Notes: a model not told the origin generated them from the sequence alone. A stretch of 64,000 bases of DNA from Accumulibacter sp036625275 (GCF_036625275.1 NZ_JAZKUD010000007.1:1-64000), one strand, 5' to 3'; counted from the stretch's first letter, positions 35,351-43,513 are shown. A program made the numbers and translations.

Positions 35351-35716
35351 ATGTCAACGACTCCATCAGAACGAACCCAGCAGCGCCGCCGTCTGCTGAA
35401 GGCGGCCGCATCGGCGCCGGCCATCCTGACGCTGAATGCCGGCGCTGCGCCTGTACTCAATGCTTTCAGCAGTACCCATTGCATTGCCAATAGCCAGGCT
35501 CTGCCCAGCCCGATCATCGAAACCCCCGGTCCGGACACCTGGGTACGCACAAAGGTGACGACTGTAGTTGGAGATCCTCCACAGGAGGTGGTAACGTACC
35601 AGCTGGCTAACGGGGGTCACGGGCCTGTTTATGGCGGAACGTGCTGGAATTCGTTCTATCAAATTACGCCGGGCACATCAGGGTCGGCGGATGGCGACAA
35701 TGTTCTGATTCCCTGA
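35351..35716 (+). CDS. Candidate substrate peptide with twin-arginine-like leader
   Basis: The 121-residue product has an N-terminal QQRRRLLKAAASAPAILTLN segment that resembles a Tat or membrane-directed leader. A mature part follows with Cys44 and Cys98, a Pro-rich stretch, and a Gly/Ser/Asp-rich C-terminus (TPGTSGSADGDNVLIP). No enzyme domain is visible and I do not recognise a family. The ATG has an aagga site 8 bases upstream. It is the first gene behind the sigma-54 promoter. It is followed within 44 bases by a PqqD-like carrier, an HprK-like kinase and a nucleotidyltransferase. By position and composition it is the likely substrate of those enzymes; this is inference. It could instead be an unrelated secreted protein. 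Confidence 0.65.
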   Translation: MSTTPSERTQQRRRLLKAAASAPAILTLNAGAAPVLNAFSSTHCIANSQALPSPIIETPGPDTWVRTKVTTVVGDPPQEVVTYQLANGGHGPVYGGTCWNSFYQITPGTSGSADGDNVLIP

Positions 35717-35760
35717 GATCCATGTCATAGCCTGTCCTGAACAAGGCTGGAGCAGCCTGA

Positions 35761-36012
35761 TTGACCGATATTGCGTACCGCAGACTGGGAGACGGTGGCG
35801 TCGTCTTTGATTCGAAAAGTTGGCAGACCCATATTCTGACCCCTGCGGCAGCGATCATTTTCGAAGCCCTCGCTGAAATCAACGAGGGCGAGCCGGTACC
35901 GCAGGCTCAAGCCCTCGATTTTCTGCGCGATGAGCTGGATGTGGATATCGACACACCCGAAATGAAAGAAGTGTTGCGTTCTCTTGAGGAGATGGGCATC
36001 CTTGGCGGATGA
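35761..36012 (+). CDS. PqqD-family peptide chaperone (HPr-rel-A type)
   Basis: The 83-residue protein matches the PqqD fold, the RiPP recognition element that binds leader peptides. After a short start comes GGVVFDSKSWQTHILTPAAA, IIFEALAEINEGEPV, then acidic helices ending EVLRSLEEMGILGG, the usual PqqD winged-helix pattern. The pairing with an HprK-like kinase matches the annotation I recall as HPr-rel-A system PqqD family. The start is TTG at 35761, with no ATG available. Its stop overlaps the kinase start by four bases (ATGA), implying coupled translation. Confidence 0.78.
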   Translation: MTDIAYRRLGDGGVVFDSKSWQTHILTPAAAIIFEALAEINEGEPVPQAQALDFLRDELDVDIDTPEMKEVLRSLEEMGILGG

Positions 36013-36956
36013 TTGCCGCCAACCCGAGAATTCGAGACCTGCCACCAGGCCTGCTGGCACAGCGTTTTTCAGAGGCATCGGTGACGCTCGATTATGGCGC
36101 TGCGTTGGTCCGTGTCCGAACCCTCCTCAAGCCCTTCGTGCGAGATTTTCAGCGAGTCTACGGGGCGTTCTTCCTGGCTGAAGAAGCCAGTTTTGCGGAT
36201 TTTCACACCGAAGTGTGTTCCGGAAAGGGTTTGCGGGCAATCTTTGGGCCACAATCCCGCTTCCTGATCGACGGTATTCAGCCCTTTGATCCCTTTCCCA
36301 GGGAGCAGGCGCTTCCCCACTTCGAATGGGGCGTCAACTGGTGTTTCGGAAAGCGCTTCAACCAGCATGTCCTGTTACACTCCGGTGTCCTGGCTCTTGG
36401 TGATCGGGGCGTGATCATGGCTGCACCGCCTGGCTCCGGCAAGAGTACGCTGACGGCGGCGATGATGCTGCGTGGGTTTCGCTTGCTGTCCGACGAGTTT
36501 GGCGTACTCTGTCCACATACCGGTCAGTTGTGGCCAATGCTCAAACCGGTGGCGCTCAAAAATCGCTCGATCGACGTCATCCGTGCCTACACTGACCAAG
36601 CGATCCTTGGCCCCGTCTACGGAGGAACCCGCAAGGGAGACGTGGTCCACCTGGCTCCCGATGAGGCCAGCGTCGATGCCAGGAAACTTCCTGCCCGCCC
36701 GCACTTGGTACTCTTTCCCCGTTTCCGGGAAGGCGCCGCACTGACGACCCGTCGACTGCCCAGCGAGGAAGCTTTTGCCCGTCTGGCTTTCAACAGCTTC
36801 AACTACGGTCTGCTCGGGCAGATCTCGTTCAATGCCGTGGCCGATGTCATCGACGCGTGTTCGGCCTTCGAACTCGAATACAGTCGGCTGGATGAGGCGA
36901 TCGAATACCTGCGTGCAATGCTTTCGGAATCGACCGTGGCAGCGGCAGCGGCATGA
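36009..36956 (+). CDS. HprK-related kinase A
   Basis: The 315-residue protein carries the HPr-kinase-type P-loop GVIMAAPPGSGKSTLTAAM near residues 135-152 and the following LLSDEFGVL. The second half has LKNRSIDVIRAY and VYGGTRKGDVVHLAP. It lacks the N-terminal regulatory domain of true HprK. Close relatives in lasso-peptide clusters (for example ThcoK and the paeninodin kinase) phosphorylate a peptide serine, so protein or peptide phosphorylation is the expected reaction. The target is inferred to be the upstream peptide. The gene overlaps its neighbours on both sides by ATGA, forming a strict operon with the PqqD-like protein and the nucleotidyltransferase. Confidence 0.82.
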   Translation: MIAANPRIRDLPPGLLAQRFSEASVTLDYGAALVRVRTLLKPFVRDFQRVYGAFFLAEEASFADFHTEVCSGKGLRAIFGPQSRFLIDGIQPFDPFPREQALPHFEWGVNWCFGKRFNQHVLLHSGVLALGDRGVIMAAPPGSGKSTLTAAMMLRGFRLLSDEFGVLCPHTGQLWPMLKPVALKNRSIDVIRAYTDQAILGPVYGGTRKGDVVHLAPDEASVDARKLPARPHLVLFPRFREGAALTTRRLPSEEAFARLAFNSFNYGLLGQISFNAVADVIDACSAFELEYSRLDEAIEYLRAMLSESTVAAAAA

Positions 36957-38062
36957 GCAGCCTGGGAGGAGTCGATCCCTGCATGCATGGCCTGCTGGCC
37001 TTGCTGATCGACCCTCAGCAGGTGCGCAGTGTCTGTCTCGCCGATTGGGACAAGATCATTCGTCTCGCTCGGCAGTCCAGGCTGCTGGGGGTGCTCTCGT
37101 ACCGGATTCAGTCGCATCCTGAACTATTGCCGCAGGTGCCGGGGTGCGTGCTGGGTCATCTGCGCTCGGCGGCAGCCTATTCGGCACATCGCACCCAGGT
37201 GCTGCGCGTCGAGCTGGCGGCTCTGGCCAAGGCGCTGCCGGCCGAGGTTCCGGTAGTCGTTCTCAAAGGCGCGGCCTACATCTTGCAGGACCTTGAAAGC
37301 GCGCGCGGCCGCCTGCCGGGTGATGTCGACCTGATGGTGGCCTACGACGATCTCAAGCGAGCCGAGGCTGCGCTGCTCGGTGCCGGCTGGGCAGCAGAAG
37401 AAATCAATGCCTACGACCAGCGCTACTACCGCGAATGGAGCCACGAACTGCCCCCGATGCGCCGTCCTGGAAGTTCGGTGGAACTCGACCTGCACCACAC
37501 GATCACGCCGGTGACAGCCCGTCTCAAGCCGGACACGGCACTGCTTTTCACCGACTTACAGGTGGTCGAGGGAAAACGATTCCTGGTCCTGCATCCGCAG
37601 GATCAGATCCTGCACGCGGCAGTCCATCTTTTCCAGGACTCCGAACTGTTTGCCAATCTGCGCGATCTGGTCGATATCGACAGCCTGATCCGCACCCACC
37701 TGCACTCGGAAAGCGACTGGCAGGCGCTTGCCGTGCGCGCTGCCCACCACCATCTTGAGCGACCTTTATGGTATGCCCTGCGCTACTGTCGAGCATGGCT
37801 TGCCACCACAGTGCCTGACGCTCTGCCGCTGGCCGCTCCACCAGCAATGGCCATCCGGTGGATGGACTGGGTGTTTCCCCGTTGCACACTGCCGAGAATT
37901 CCGGATCGACCGCCACCCTTCTCACGGCGGCTTGCTGCGCAACTTGGCTTGCTCCGCCACCAGTGGCTGCGCCTGCCGCCTGCCCTGTTGCTCCGCCACC
38001 TGGCCCACAAAGGCGTGCAGTCTCTGCGACCACGTCCTGCGGTACAGCACAAGGCCGAATAG
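36953..38062 (+). CDS. Nucleotidyltransferase-family protein of the HPr-rel-A cassette
   Basis: The 369-residue protein has the catalytic pattern VVLKGAAYILQDLESARG then RLPGDVDLMVAYDD, the G-D-x-D-L motif of the nucleotidyltransferase fold, near residues 100-128. A His-rich region follows (VELDLHHTIT, DQILHAAVHLFQD). It fits the uncharacterised nucleotidyltransferase family (PF14907) that is also found in lasso-peptide gene clusters. The role is not established; it may add a nucleotide to the kinase product or to the peptide. It overlaps the kinase by ATGA. It ends 14 bases from the convergent rimO stop. Confidence 0.75.
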   Translation: MSSLGGVDPCMHGLLALLIDPQQVRSVCLADWDKIIRLARQSRLLGVLSYRIQSHPELLPQVPGCVLGHLRSAAAYSAHRTQVLRVELAALAKALPAEVPVVVLKGAAYILQDLESARGRLPGDVDLMVAYDDLKRAEAALLGAGWAAEEINAYDQRYYREWSHELPPMRRPGSSVELDLHHTITPVTARLKPDTALLFTDLQVVEGKRFLVLHPQDQILHAAVHLFQDSELFANLRDLVDIDSLIRTHLHSESDWQALAVRAAHHHLERPLWYALRYCRAWLATTVPDALPLAAPPAMAIRWMDWVFPRCTLPRIPDRPPPFSRRLAAQLGLLRHQWLRLPPALLLRHLAHKGVQSLRPRPAVQHKAE

Positions 38063-38076
38063 GCTAGACCGGCTGC

Positions 38077-39402
38077 TCAGGCAGGCCCGGCAGCGAGTTC
38101 GGCATAAAGATCGTGCTCGTCGGCATCGACCACCCGCACCCGCAGAAAATCACCCGGTTCGGCGTCGAAATGATCATTGACGAACACCAGGCCATCGATT
38201 TCCGGCGCATCGGCGGTCGAACGGGCGATCGTTCCCTCCTCGTCCACCTCATCGACCAGGACGTCAATTTCACGCCCGATCTTCGCCGCCAGCAACTCTG
38301 CAGAAATATCTTCCTGCAACTCCATCAGACGACGCCGGCGTTCCTCGCGAAGCTCCTCTGGCAGCGCGCCCGGCAAGGCATTGGCTGCCGCGCCGGCAAC
38401 CGGCGAATAGGCGAAACAGCCGACGCGATCGAGCCGCGCTGCCGAGATGAAGGCCAGCAATTCCTCGAATTCGGCTTCACTCTCCCCCGGAAAGCCAGTG
38501 ATGAAGGTGCTGCGCACTGTGATTTCGGGGCAGACGGCCCGCCACGCCTGGATTCGTTCGAGATTGTTCTCGGCACTCGCTGGACGCTTCATGGCCTTCA
38601 GAATGCGCGGGCTGGCGTGCTGGAAAGGCACATCGAGATACGGCAGCAGCTTGCCCGCGGCCATCAGCGGCAGCAGCGCGTCGACGCTCGGATACGGATA
38701 GACGTAGTGCAGGCGCACCCAGATGCCCAGATCTGCCAGGGCTTCGCAGAGTTCCTGCAGCCGGGTCCGCAGCGGACGACCACCGACAAAGCCGGTTCGG
38801 TACTTCACATCGACACCGTAGGCGCTGGTATCCTGCGAGATGATGAGCAGTTCGCGCACGCCGGCGTCAGCCAGCGTTCTGGCCTCCTGCAGCACCTCAC
38901 CAATGGGTCTGCTGACCAGGGGGCCGCGCATCGAGGGAATGATGCAGAAAGTGCAACTGTGATTACAGCCCTCGGAAATCTTCAGGTAGGCAAAATGCGG
39001 GGGGGTCAGCTTGATGCCCTGTGGCGGGACCAGACTGGTGAACGGGTCGTGTGGTTGCGGCAAGTGGGTGTGCACCTGCTGCAGCACCTCATCGGATGTG
39101 TGCGGACCAGTCACCGCCAGCACCTTCGGGTGCGCCTGGCGGATCATTTCTTCTCTGCTCCCCAGGCAGCCGGTGACGATCACCTTGCCGTTCGCGGTCA
39201 ACGCCTCGCCGATCGCATCGAGCGACTCCTCGACCGCGGCATCGATGAAACCGCAGGTATTGACGATGACCAGATCGGCGCCTTCATAGGAAGGCGAAAT
39301 CAGATAACCCTCTGCGCGCAACCGGGTGAGAATCTGTTCCGAGTCGACGAGCGCCTTCGGGCACCCGAGGGAGACCACACCTATACTTTTCGGTTTGGAC
39401 AT
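38077..39402 (-). CDS. rimO: Ribosomal protein S12 methylthiotransferase RimO
   Basis: RimO adds a methylthio group to an aspartate of ribosomal protein S12. The 441-residue product has three parts: the N-terminal UPF0004 domain with three cluster Cys (SLGCPKALVD, VNTCGFID, VTGCLGS), the radical-SAM domain with ISEGCNHSCTFCIIP, and a C-terminal TRAM domain (IGREIDVLVDEV). I choose ATG 39402, where the conserved MSKPKSIGVVSLGCPKA starts. The frame stays open to 39732 through transposon debris, which is not part of RimO. The insertion-sequence cluster starts about 40 bases upstream, so the native promoter may have been replaced. Confidence 0.95.
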   Translation of the reverse strand: MSKPKSIGVVSLGCPKALVDSEQILTRLRAEGYLISPSYEGADLVIVNTCGFIDAAVEESLDAIGEALTANGKVIVTGCLGSREEMIRQAHPKVLAVTGPHTSDEVLQQVHTHLPQPHDPFTSLVPPQGIKLTPPHFAYLKISEGCNHSCTFCIIPSMRGPLVSRPIGEVLQEARTLADAGVRELLIISQDTSAYGVDVKYRTGFVGGRPLRTRLQELCEALADLGIWVRLHYVYPYPSVDALLPLMAAGKLLPYLDVPFQHASPRILKAMKRPASAENNLERIQAWRAVCPEITVRSTFITGFPGESEAEFEELLAFISAARLDRVGCFAYSPVAGAAANALPGALPEELREERRRRLMELQEDISAELLAAKIGREIDVLVDEVDEEGTIARSTADAPEIDGLVFVNDHFDAEPGDFLRVRVVDADEHDLYAELAAGPA

Positions 39403-39439
39403 GAAGCGCTGCCCGAATGAGAAGGTTGCGAGTATACAG

Positions 39440-39651
39440 CCAACCCCGTTTTCATGATGAAAGACAGCCGCCAGCGGGTGTGATTCAAAGTGATGCGTCG
39501 TTGAGATGACCCCTTTATGCGGCTTTTTTTCGACACCTCGCCAATAGGCATCCCATTCCCGGTTGGCTCGGTTAAGTCGTAGGGCCAACATGGTCTCGAT
39601 ATGATTGGGGGACCACCAAGCACCGGGAAGCTTGATCCGTTCCTGGATCAC
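39440..39651 (-). pseudogene. C-terminal remnant of an unclassified transposase
   Basis: The minus-strand frame reads VIQERIKLPGAWWSPNHIE then TMLALRLNRANREWDAYW. It resembles the C-terminal end of a transposase of the kind found repeatedly in these genomes, recognised from memory and not securely assigned to a family. The N-terminal part is absent: the fragment is cut exactly at the end of the adjacent IS3-type element (39654). Confidence 0.45.
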
Positions 39652-39692
39652 GTTGAGGTTCCCTCGGTTTTTCGTCTGCCAAAGGGTAGGTT

Positions 39693-40619
39693 TCATGCGA
39701 CCAGTTTTCCTTCCTGTTGCCCGCTGAGCCAAGCCGCCAGGAACTGCGTTGGCGACTTGTAGCCGAGGGTCGAATGCTGCCGTTTTCTGTTGTAAAAGAC
39801 CTCGATGTATTCAAAGGCCGCAGCTTTGATCCCGGCGTGTGTGGCGTAGCGAACGCCATGGACCCGCTCGTTTTTGAAGCGGTTGAACCCGCTCTCCGTC
39901 GGTGCGTTATCCCAGCGGTTCCCTTTTCGGCTCATCGAGCAAATCATGCCGTATTCCTTGAGCTTGTCCTGAAACGCGTGACTGGCGTACTGGCTTCCCC
40001 GGTCGGAGTGGTGCAGCAGCCCCGGCGCTGGTTTCTTGCGGAACCAGGCCAGGGTCAGCGCATCGGTCACGATGTCCGCGGTCATGCGGGGCTTGAGCGA
40101 CCAGCCGACGACTTCGCGGTTGAACAGGTCGAGCACGATGGCCAGGTAGAGCCAGCCTTCATCTGTCCACCGATACGTGATGTCCGACGTCCAGACCTGA
40201 TTCGGCGCCGCCGGTGTGAAGTTTCTGGAGAGAAGGTTCTCCGCTACTGGCAGACCATGCCTGGAGTCCGTCGTGACCTGGTAGCGCCGCTTGTGGCGGG
40301 CGCGGATGCTGTTGTCGCGCATCAGTCGTTCGACCCGTTCCTTACTGGCCGAGAAGCCTCGGGTGCGCAGTTCGCGCGTCATGCGCGGACTGCCGTAGGC
40401 TCCTTTGAGTTCGGCATGAATCGAGCGGATCAGCGCCAGCATCTGGCTATCGGTCAGTCGCTGACGATCCGACCTGCCGCCACGCTTCCAGGCACGATAG
40501 CCGCTGATGCTGACATCGAGCACGTCACACCTTTCGGTCAGTGCAAACGCATTTCCCTGCTCGGCAATCCAGGCGTCCTTCACAGCACATCCCTGGCGAA
40601 GGACGCCGTCGCTTTTTTG
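39693..40619 (-). CDS. IS3-family transposase orfB (DDE integrase part)
   Basis: The frame carries the retroviral-type DDE integrase domain: HTH_21 region (LIRSIHAELKGAYGSPRMTR), first Asp in QVWTSDITYRWTDEGWLYL, second Asp in LLHHSDRGSQYASHAFQ, and Glu in DNAPTESGFNRFKNE. It is intact to the end (QFLAAWLSGQQEGKLVA). It has no start codon of its own near the beginning. It is expressed as an OrfAB fusion by -1 slippage at the run of six A on the minus strand (40618-40613), where the orfA frame ctc-aaa-aaa passes to caa-aaa-agc. Confidence 0.85.
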   Translation of the reverse strand, partial: QKSDGVLRQGCAVKDAWIAEQGNAFALTERCDVLDVSISGYRAWKRGGRSDRQRLTDSQMLALIRSIHAELKGAYGSPRMTRELRTRGFSASKERVERLMRDNSIRARHKRRYQVTTDSRHGLPVAENLLSRNFTPAAPNQVWTSDITYRWTDEGWLYLAIVLDLFNREVVGWSLKPRMTADIVTDALTLAWFRKKPAPGLLHHSDRGSQYASHAFQDKLKEYGMICSMSRKGNRWDNAPTESGFNRFKNERVHGVRYATHAGIKAAAFEYIEVFYNRKRQHSTLGYKSPTQFLAAWLSGQQEGKLVA

Positions 40620-40870
40620 AGGATTTCGTTCTCCCGCTTGAGACGGCCATTTTCGGCTCGCAGCCTGGAGAGCTCCCTCTCTTCGGGTGTGACCACTCTG
40701 CTCCCCGCTCCATTGAGCTGGCCTTCTGCTGACGCTGTTATCCCGTGACGCAAGGTCTGGTCGCCCAGCCCAAGTTCCTTGACCACGGCACGGATGCTCT
40801 GACCATCCTTGACCCGTTTGACCGCCAGTTCCTTGAATTCGGTCGTATAGGCTTGCTTCGGTATCTTCAT
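40580..40870 (-). CDS. IS3-family transposase orfA
   Basis: The 96-residue protein has an N-terminal helix-turn-helix (AYTTEFKELAVKRVKDGQSI, AVVKELGLGDQTLR) and a leucine-zipper-like coil (ERELSRLRAENGRLKRENEI), the standard OrfA of IS3-family elements that binds the element ends. It overlaps orfB by about 40 bases; the slippery A run lies in the overlap at codons ILKKATA. Confidence 0.85.
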   Translation of the reverse strand: MKIPKQAYTTEFKELAVKRVKDGQSIRAVVKELGLGDQTLRHGITASAEGQLNGAGSRVVTPEERELSRLRAENGRLKRENEILKKATASFARDVL

Positions 40871-40937
40871 GTCTTGCCTTCCAAAAGTGACTCAATTTTA
40901 GGTCACCCTGGGCAGACGAAATTTCGGGGGAAGCTCA

Positions 40938-41375
40938 GCCGCGCATGACGGCGGACATCGCCACGGATGCGCTGACCCTGGCCTGGTTCAGGAAGCGACC
41001 GGCACCGGGGCTGCTGCATCATTCCGACCGGGGCTGCCAGTATGCCAGCCACGCCTTCCAGGACAAGCTCCAGGAATACGGCATGACCTGCTCGATGAGC
41101 CGGAAGGGCAACTGCTGGGACAACGCCCCGACGGAAAGCGGGTTCAACCGCTTCAAGAACGAGCGGGTGCAGGGTGTTCAGTACGCCACCCAGCCGACAT
41201 GAAGGCCGCCAGTTTCGAGTACATCGAGGGGTTCTACAACCGGAAGCGGCAGCATTCGACCCTCGGTTACCTGTCGCCGATCCAGTTCCTCGAACACTGG
41301 GTCAGACACCAGCATCAGGAAAAACTGCTCGCATGAAACCCACTCTTTGGAAGACGAAAAACCGAGGGAACCTCA
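40938..41375 (+). mobile_element. Truncated IS3-family element, related to its neighbour
   Basis: Only the 3' third of orfB remains, beginning mid-gene at PRMTADIATDALTLAWF directly after the end of the complete element. One base is missing near 41190: the frame reads YATQPT-stop where YATPADMKAASFEY is expected. The right end tail holds ccgagggaacctca (41362-41375), the inverted repeat shared with the complete IS. The two elements are in opposite orientation. Confidence 0.75.
40945..41336 (+). pseudogene. IS3-family orfB fragment, frameshifted
   Basis: Two overlapping frames (40945-41202 and the stretch to 41336) join to give the C-terminal part of a DDE transposase: HHSDRGCQYASHAFQDKLQE, DNAPTESGFNRFKNERVQGV, then, after a one-base shift, EYIEGFYNRKRQHSTLGYLS. 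The first catalytic Asp is absent because the 5' part is gone. Not functional. Confidence 0.8.
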
Positions 41376-41611
41376 GAACTTTGAACCAGCGCATGGCCAA
41401 GTTGCGCCCACAGTAGGGAAAAACGAGGGGAAAGCCGTCGAAAAGGCCGGAAAGTCGGCAAAATCCGGCCTTTTCATTCCGCATTGTGAAATTTGGCAGT
41501 TTTCCAAACCTCAAGTCCGACTAATGGGATGGTCGCCCCTTCCCGAAACGGCATCTGCGTGCCAAAGTGGAGAGGCGATACTTCCACCACCAAACAGGAG
41601 AGGCGACCGAG
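41376..41611. other. Spacer between insertion sequences
   Basis: No gene is supported. It contains a terminator-like hairpin (41441-41474) and probably the left end of the IS1111-type element that follows (the boundary is not clear). Confidence 0.5.
41441..41474 (+). terminator. Intrinsic-terminator-like hairpin
   Basis: A perfect 11-bp inverted repeat, aaaaggccgga and tccggcctttt, with a 12-base loop. The GC core followed by TTTT fits a bidirectional intrinsic terminator. It lies between two insertion elements. Confidence 0.55.
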
Positions 41612-42643
41612 ATGAAGATTACGACAGTTGGTATTGATCTGGCAAAGAACGTGTTCCAGGTACATGGCGTGGATGAACGAGGAAAGGCCGTGCTCAAGAA
41701 GCCGCTGAAGCGCGAGCAGGTGGCGCCATTCTTCGCCAACCTGCCGCCCTGCCTGATCGGCATGGAAGCCTGCGGCAGCGCGCATCATTGGGCGAGGAAG
41801 CTGGAAGCGTTCGGGCATACGGTAAAGCGGATGGCCCCGCAGTTCGTGAAACCTTACGTCAAGACGAACAAGAACGACGCCGCAGATGCCGAAGCGATCT
41901 GCGAAGCGGTGGGCCGGCCCAATATGCGCTTCGTTCCCATCAAGAACGGCGAGCAACAGGCGGTCTTGGCGATGCATCGTGCCCGCCAGGGTTTCGTCAA
42001 GGCACGCACGGCGCAGGCCAATCAGATCCGGGGGCTATTAGCCGAATACGGGATCATCATCCCGCAGGGAATTAGCCATATCGCCAAGCGCCTGCCGGAT
42101 ATCCTGGAGGACGGGGAGAACGGACTGCCGGGCGCCTTCCGCCAATTGCTGCATCGACTCGGGGACCACCTGAAGGAACTCGACCGCCAAGTGGGCGAAC
42201 TGGAGGTGCAGATCTAAGTCTGGCACCGGGAAAACGCGGCGAGCAAGAAGCTCGCACAGATTCCCGGTATCGGTCCGATCACGGCAAGCGCGCTGGTGGC
42301 CTCGATCGGGGATGCGAAGAGTTTCGAGAATGGACGGCAGCTGGCGGCCTGGCTGGGATTGGTCCCCAAGCAGCACTCCAGTGGCGGCAAGCAGTGGCTG
42401 CTGGGCATCAGCAAGCACGGCGATACCTATTTGCGCACGCTGCTGATCCACGGCGCTCGGGCGGTGATCCGGGCAGCCGAGCGCAAAGCGGGGTATGCGC
42501 AAAGCTGGCTGGCGCAGCTGATCGGCCGGCGCAACAAAAACGTCGCAGCCGTGGCCTTGGCGAACAAGAACGCCCGCATCGTCTGGGCGCTACTGGCCCA
42601 CGAGCGGGACTATCAGCCCGGCTATGAACCGTCGGCGGCATGA
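41612..42643 (+). pseudogene. IS110-family (IS1111 group) transposase with in-frame ochre stop
   Basis: One frame runs from ATG 41612 to 42643 with a single TAA at 42215-42217. The RuvC-like DEDD domain looks intact: VGIDLAKNVFQVHG, MEACGSAHHWARKLEAF and KTNKNDAADAEAICEA. The C-terminal transposase_20 domain with its catalytic serine region is also present (IPGIGPITASALVASIGDA, LGLVPKQHSSGGKQWLLGIS). The stop replaces one codon between LEVQI and VWHREN. The change looks recent, because nothing else is damaged. A good aggag site precedes the start. Truncated translation would give only the N-terminal 201 residues. Confidence 0.85.
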
Positions 42644-43105
42644 ACACGGGTTGCCCACAGGCGCTCGCTCGCCAGCGTAGGGGGCGCGCTCGCGAGCGCC
42701 TATGGACAACCCTGCGATATTGCAGCACCACCGCTTTTTGTCGTTGTAGAGGAGTAACCCCACCGATTGCTCAGGCGATCATGACGTGATGGCAAGACAG
42801 GTAAGACCGTGGTCGATTCAACCTGATAGCAGCCTCGCGCTTCAAGCGCGTCCGACTGATGAGGCATCGATCAGCGAATTCCATCAGGGACAGAGGCATC
42901 GCCTCGATCAAAGTCCGAATGTATGGCTGCAATCTTTACCCTTCGAACCGTCACCACTTGAATGCCTGGCAAACCCAGGGGCGACCATGTAAGGCTGCTA
43001 GGGCAAATTTGGAATGGCTGATTCGTACCCAGGTACCTTCGACTGTGGTTAAAATGCGGCATCCTGTATTCCGTATTCCCATATATTCTTCCCCCAGAAA
43101 ACGCC
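42644..43105. other. Non-coding region after the IS1111-type element
   Basis: It holds the 3' part of the insertion sequence with a long hairpin (42650-42701). Short frames follow that I cannot support as genes, and then the upstream region of the lipoprotein gene. A TTAAAATG with TG two bases before (about 43045-43056) is a possible extended -10. Confidence 0.5.
42650..42701. repeat. Long hairpin at the right end of the IS1111-type element
   Basis: gttgcccacaggcgctcgc and gcgagcgcctatggacaac are inverted repeats matching at 17 of 19 positions, with a 23-base loop. On the minus strand both mismatches become G-U pairs, so an RNA from that strand would form a full 19-bp stem. IS1111-group elements carry their bridge RNA on this side, but the link is inference. 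Confidence 0.6.
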
Positions 43106-43513
43106 GTGTCCGACCCAGCACCCTGCCCACTGCGTAGCCTCCTGATCACCGGCTCGCTGCTGCTCGCTCTGAGTGGCTGCGATGCCGTCCAGCAGAAGCT
43201 CGGCCTCGAAGCACCGGCAGCCAAGCTGGCCCGTGACGAGGCCGAAGGAAAAGCGGTCGGCGGTGCCTGCCGGCAATCGGGACGTGCCATCGAGGATTGT
43301 TATTCGATCTATTCCTGGTTGCCAAAAGCCGCGGTCTATGAAGGCTGGCGTGACATGGATATCTACATGCGCGAGAACAAGCTGGAAACGGTCGAGCCTC
43401 AACTGCCGCCGCCACAGCCCCCCGGCACCAAAAAGAAGAAGCCGACGGCGCCGGTCGCCGCGGAGACGGCAGCAGAAACCAAGGGCGATCAGAAGGCAGA
43501 CTCATCGCATTAA
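43106..43513 (+). CDS. Small lipoprotein of unknown function
   Basis: The 135-residue product has a lipoprotein signal: LRSLLITGSLLLALSGCDAV with a lipobox L-S-G-C near residue 25. The mature part contains CRQSGRAIEDCYSIYSWLPK (two Cys), then DMDIYMRENKLETVEPQLPP and a Lys/Ala-rich tail, and so looks anchored with a flexible end. No family recognised. The start is a GTG at 43106, with a weak ribosome site. It lies between the insertion-sequence cluster and yicC and is transcribed convergently with yicC. Confidence 0.7.
   Translation: MSDPAPCPLRSLLITGSLLLALSGCDAVQQKLGLEAPAAKLARDEAEGKAVGGACRQSGRAIEDCYSIYSWLPKAAVYEGWRDMDIYMRENKLETVEPQLPPPQPPGTKKKKPTAPVAAETAAETKGDQKADSSH

Larger units (their letters stand above)
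39654..40937 (-). mobile_element. IS3-family insertion sequence, apparently complete
   Basis: The element is 1284 bp. Its ends are imperfect inverted repeats: tgaggttccctcgg at 39654 and the reverse complement tgagcttcccccg ending at 40937, with similarity extending over about 30 bases including tttcgtctgcc. Inside are orfA and orfB in the IS3 arrangement with a frameshift window. No short target duplication was found: the flanks cgt and gcc differ. The right end joins a truncated relative in opposite orientation. Confidence 0.8.

Noticed and set aside
38113..39420. A 435-codon plus-strand frame opposite rimO
   Set aside because: Shadow of rimO; the minus strand has all cluster cysteines and domains.
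42786..43137. Small genes between the IS1111-type element and the lipoprotein
   Set aside because: Two overlapping frames have no ribosome site, no family features and low-quality composition.
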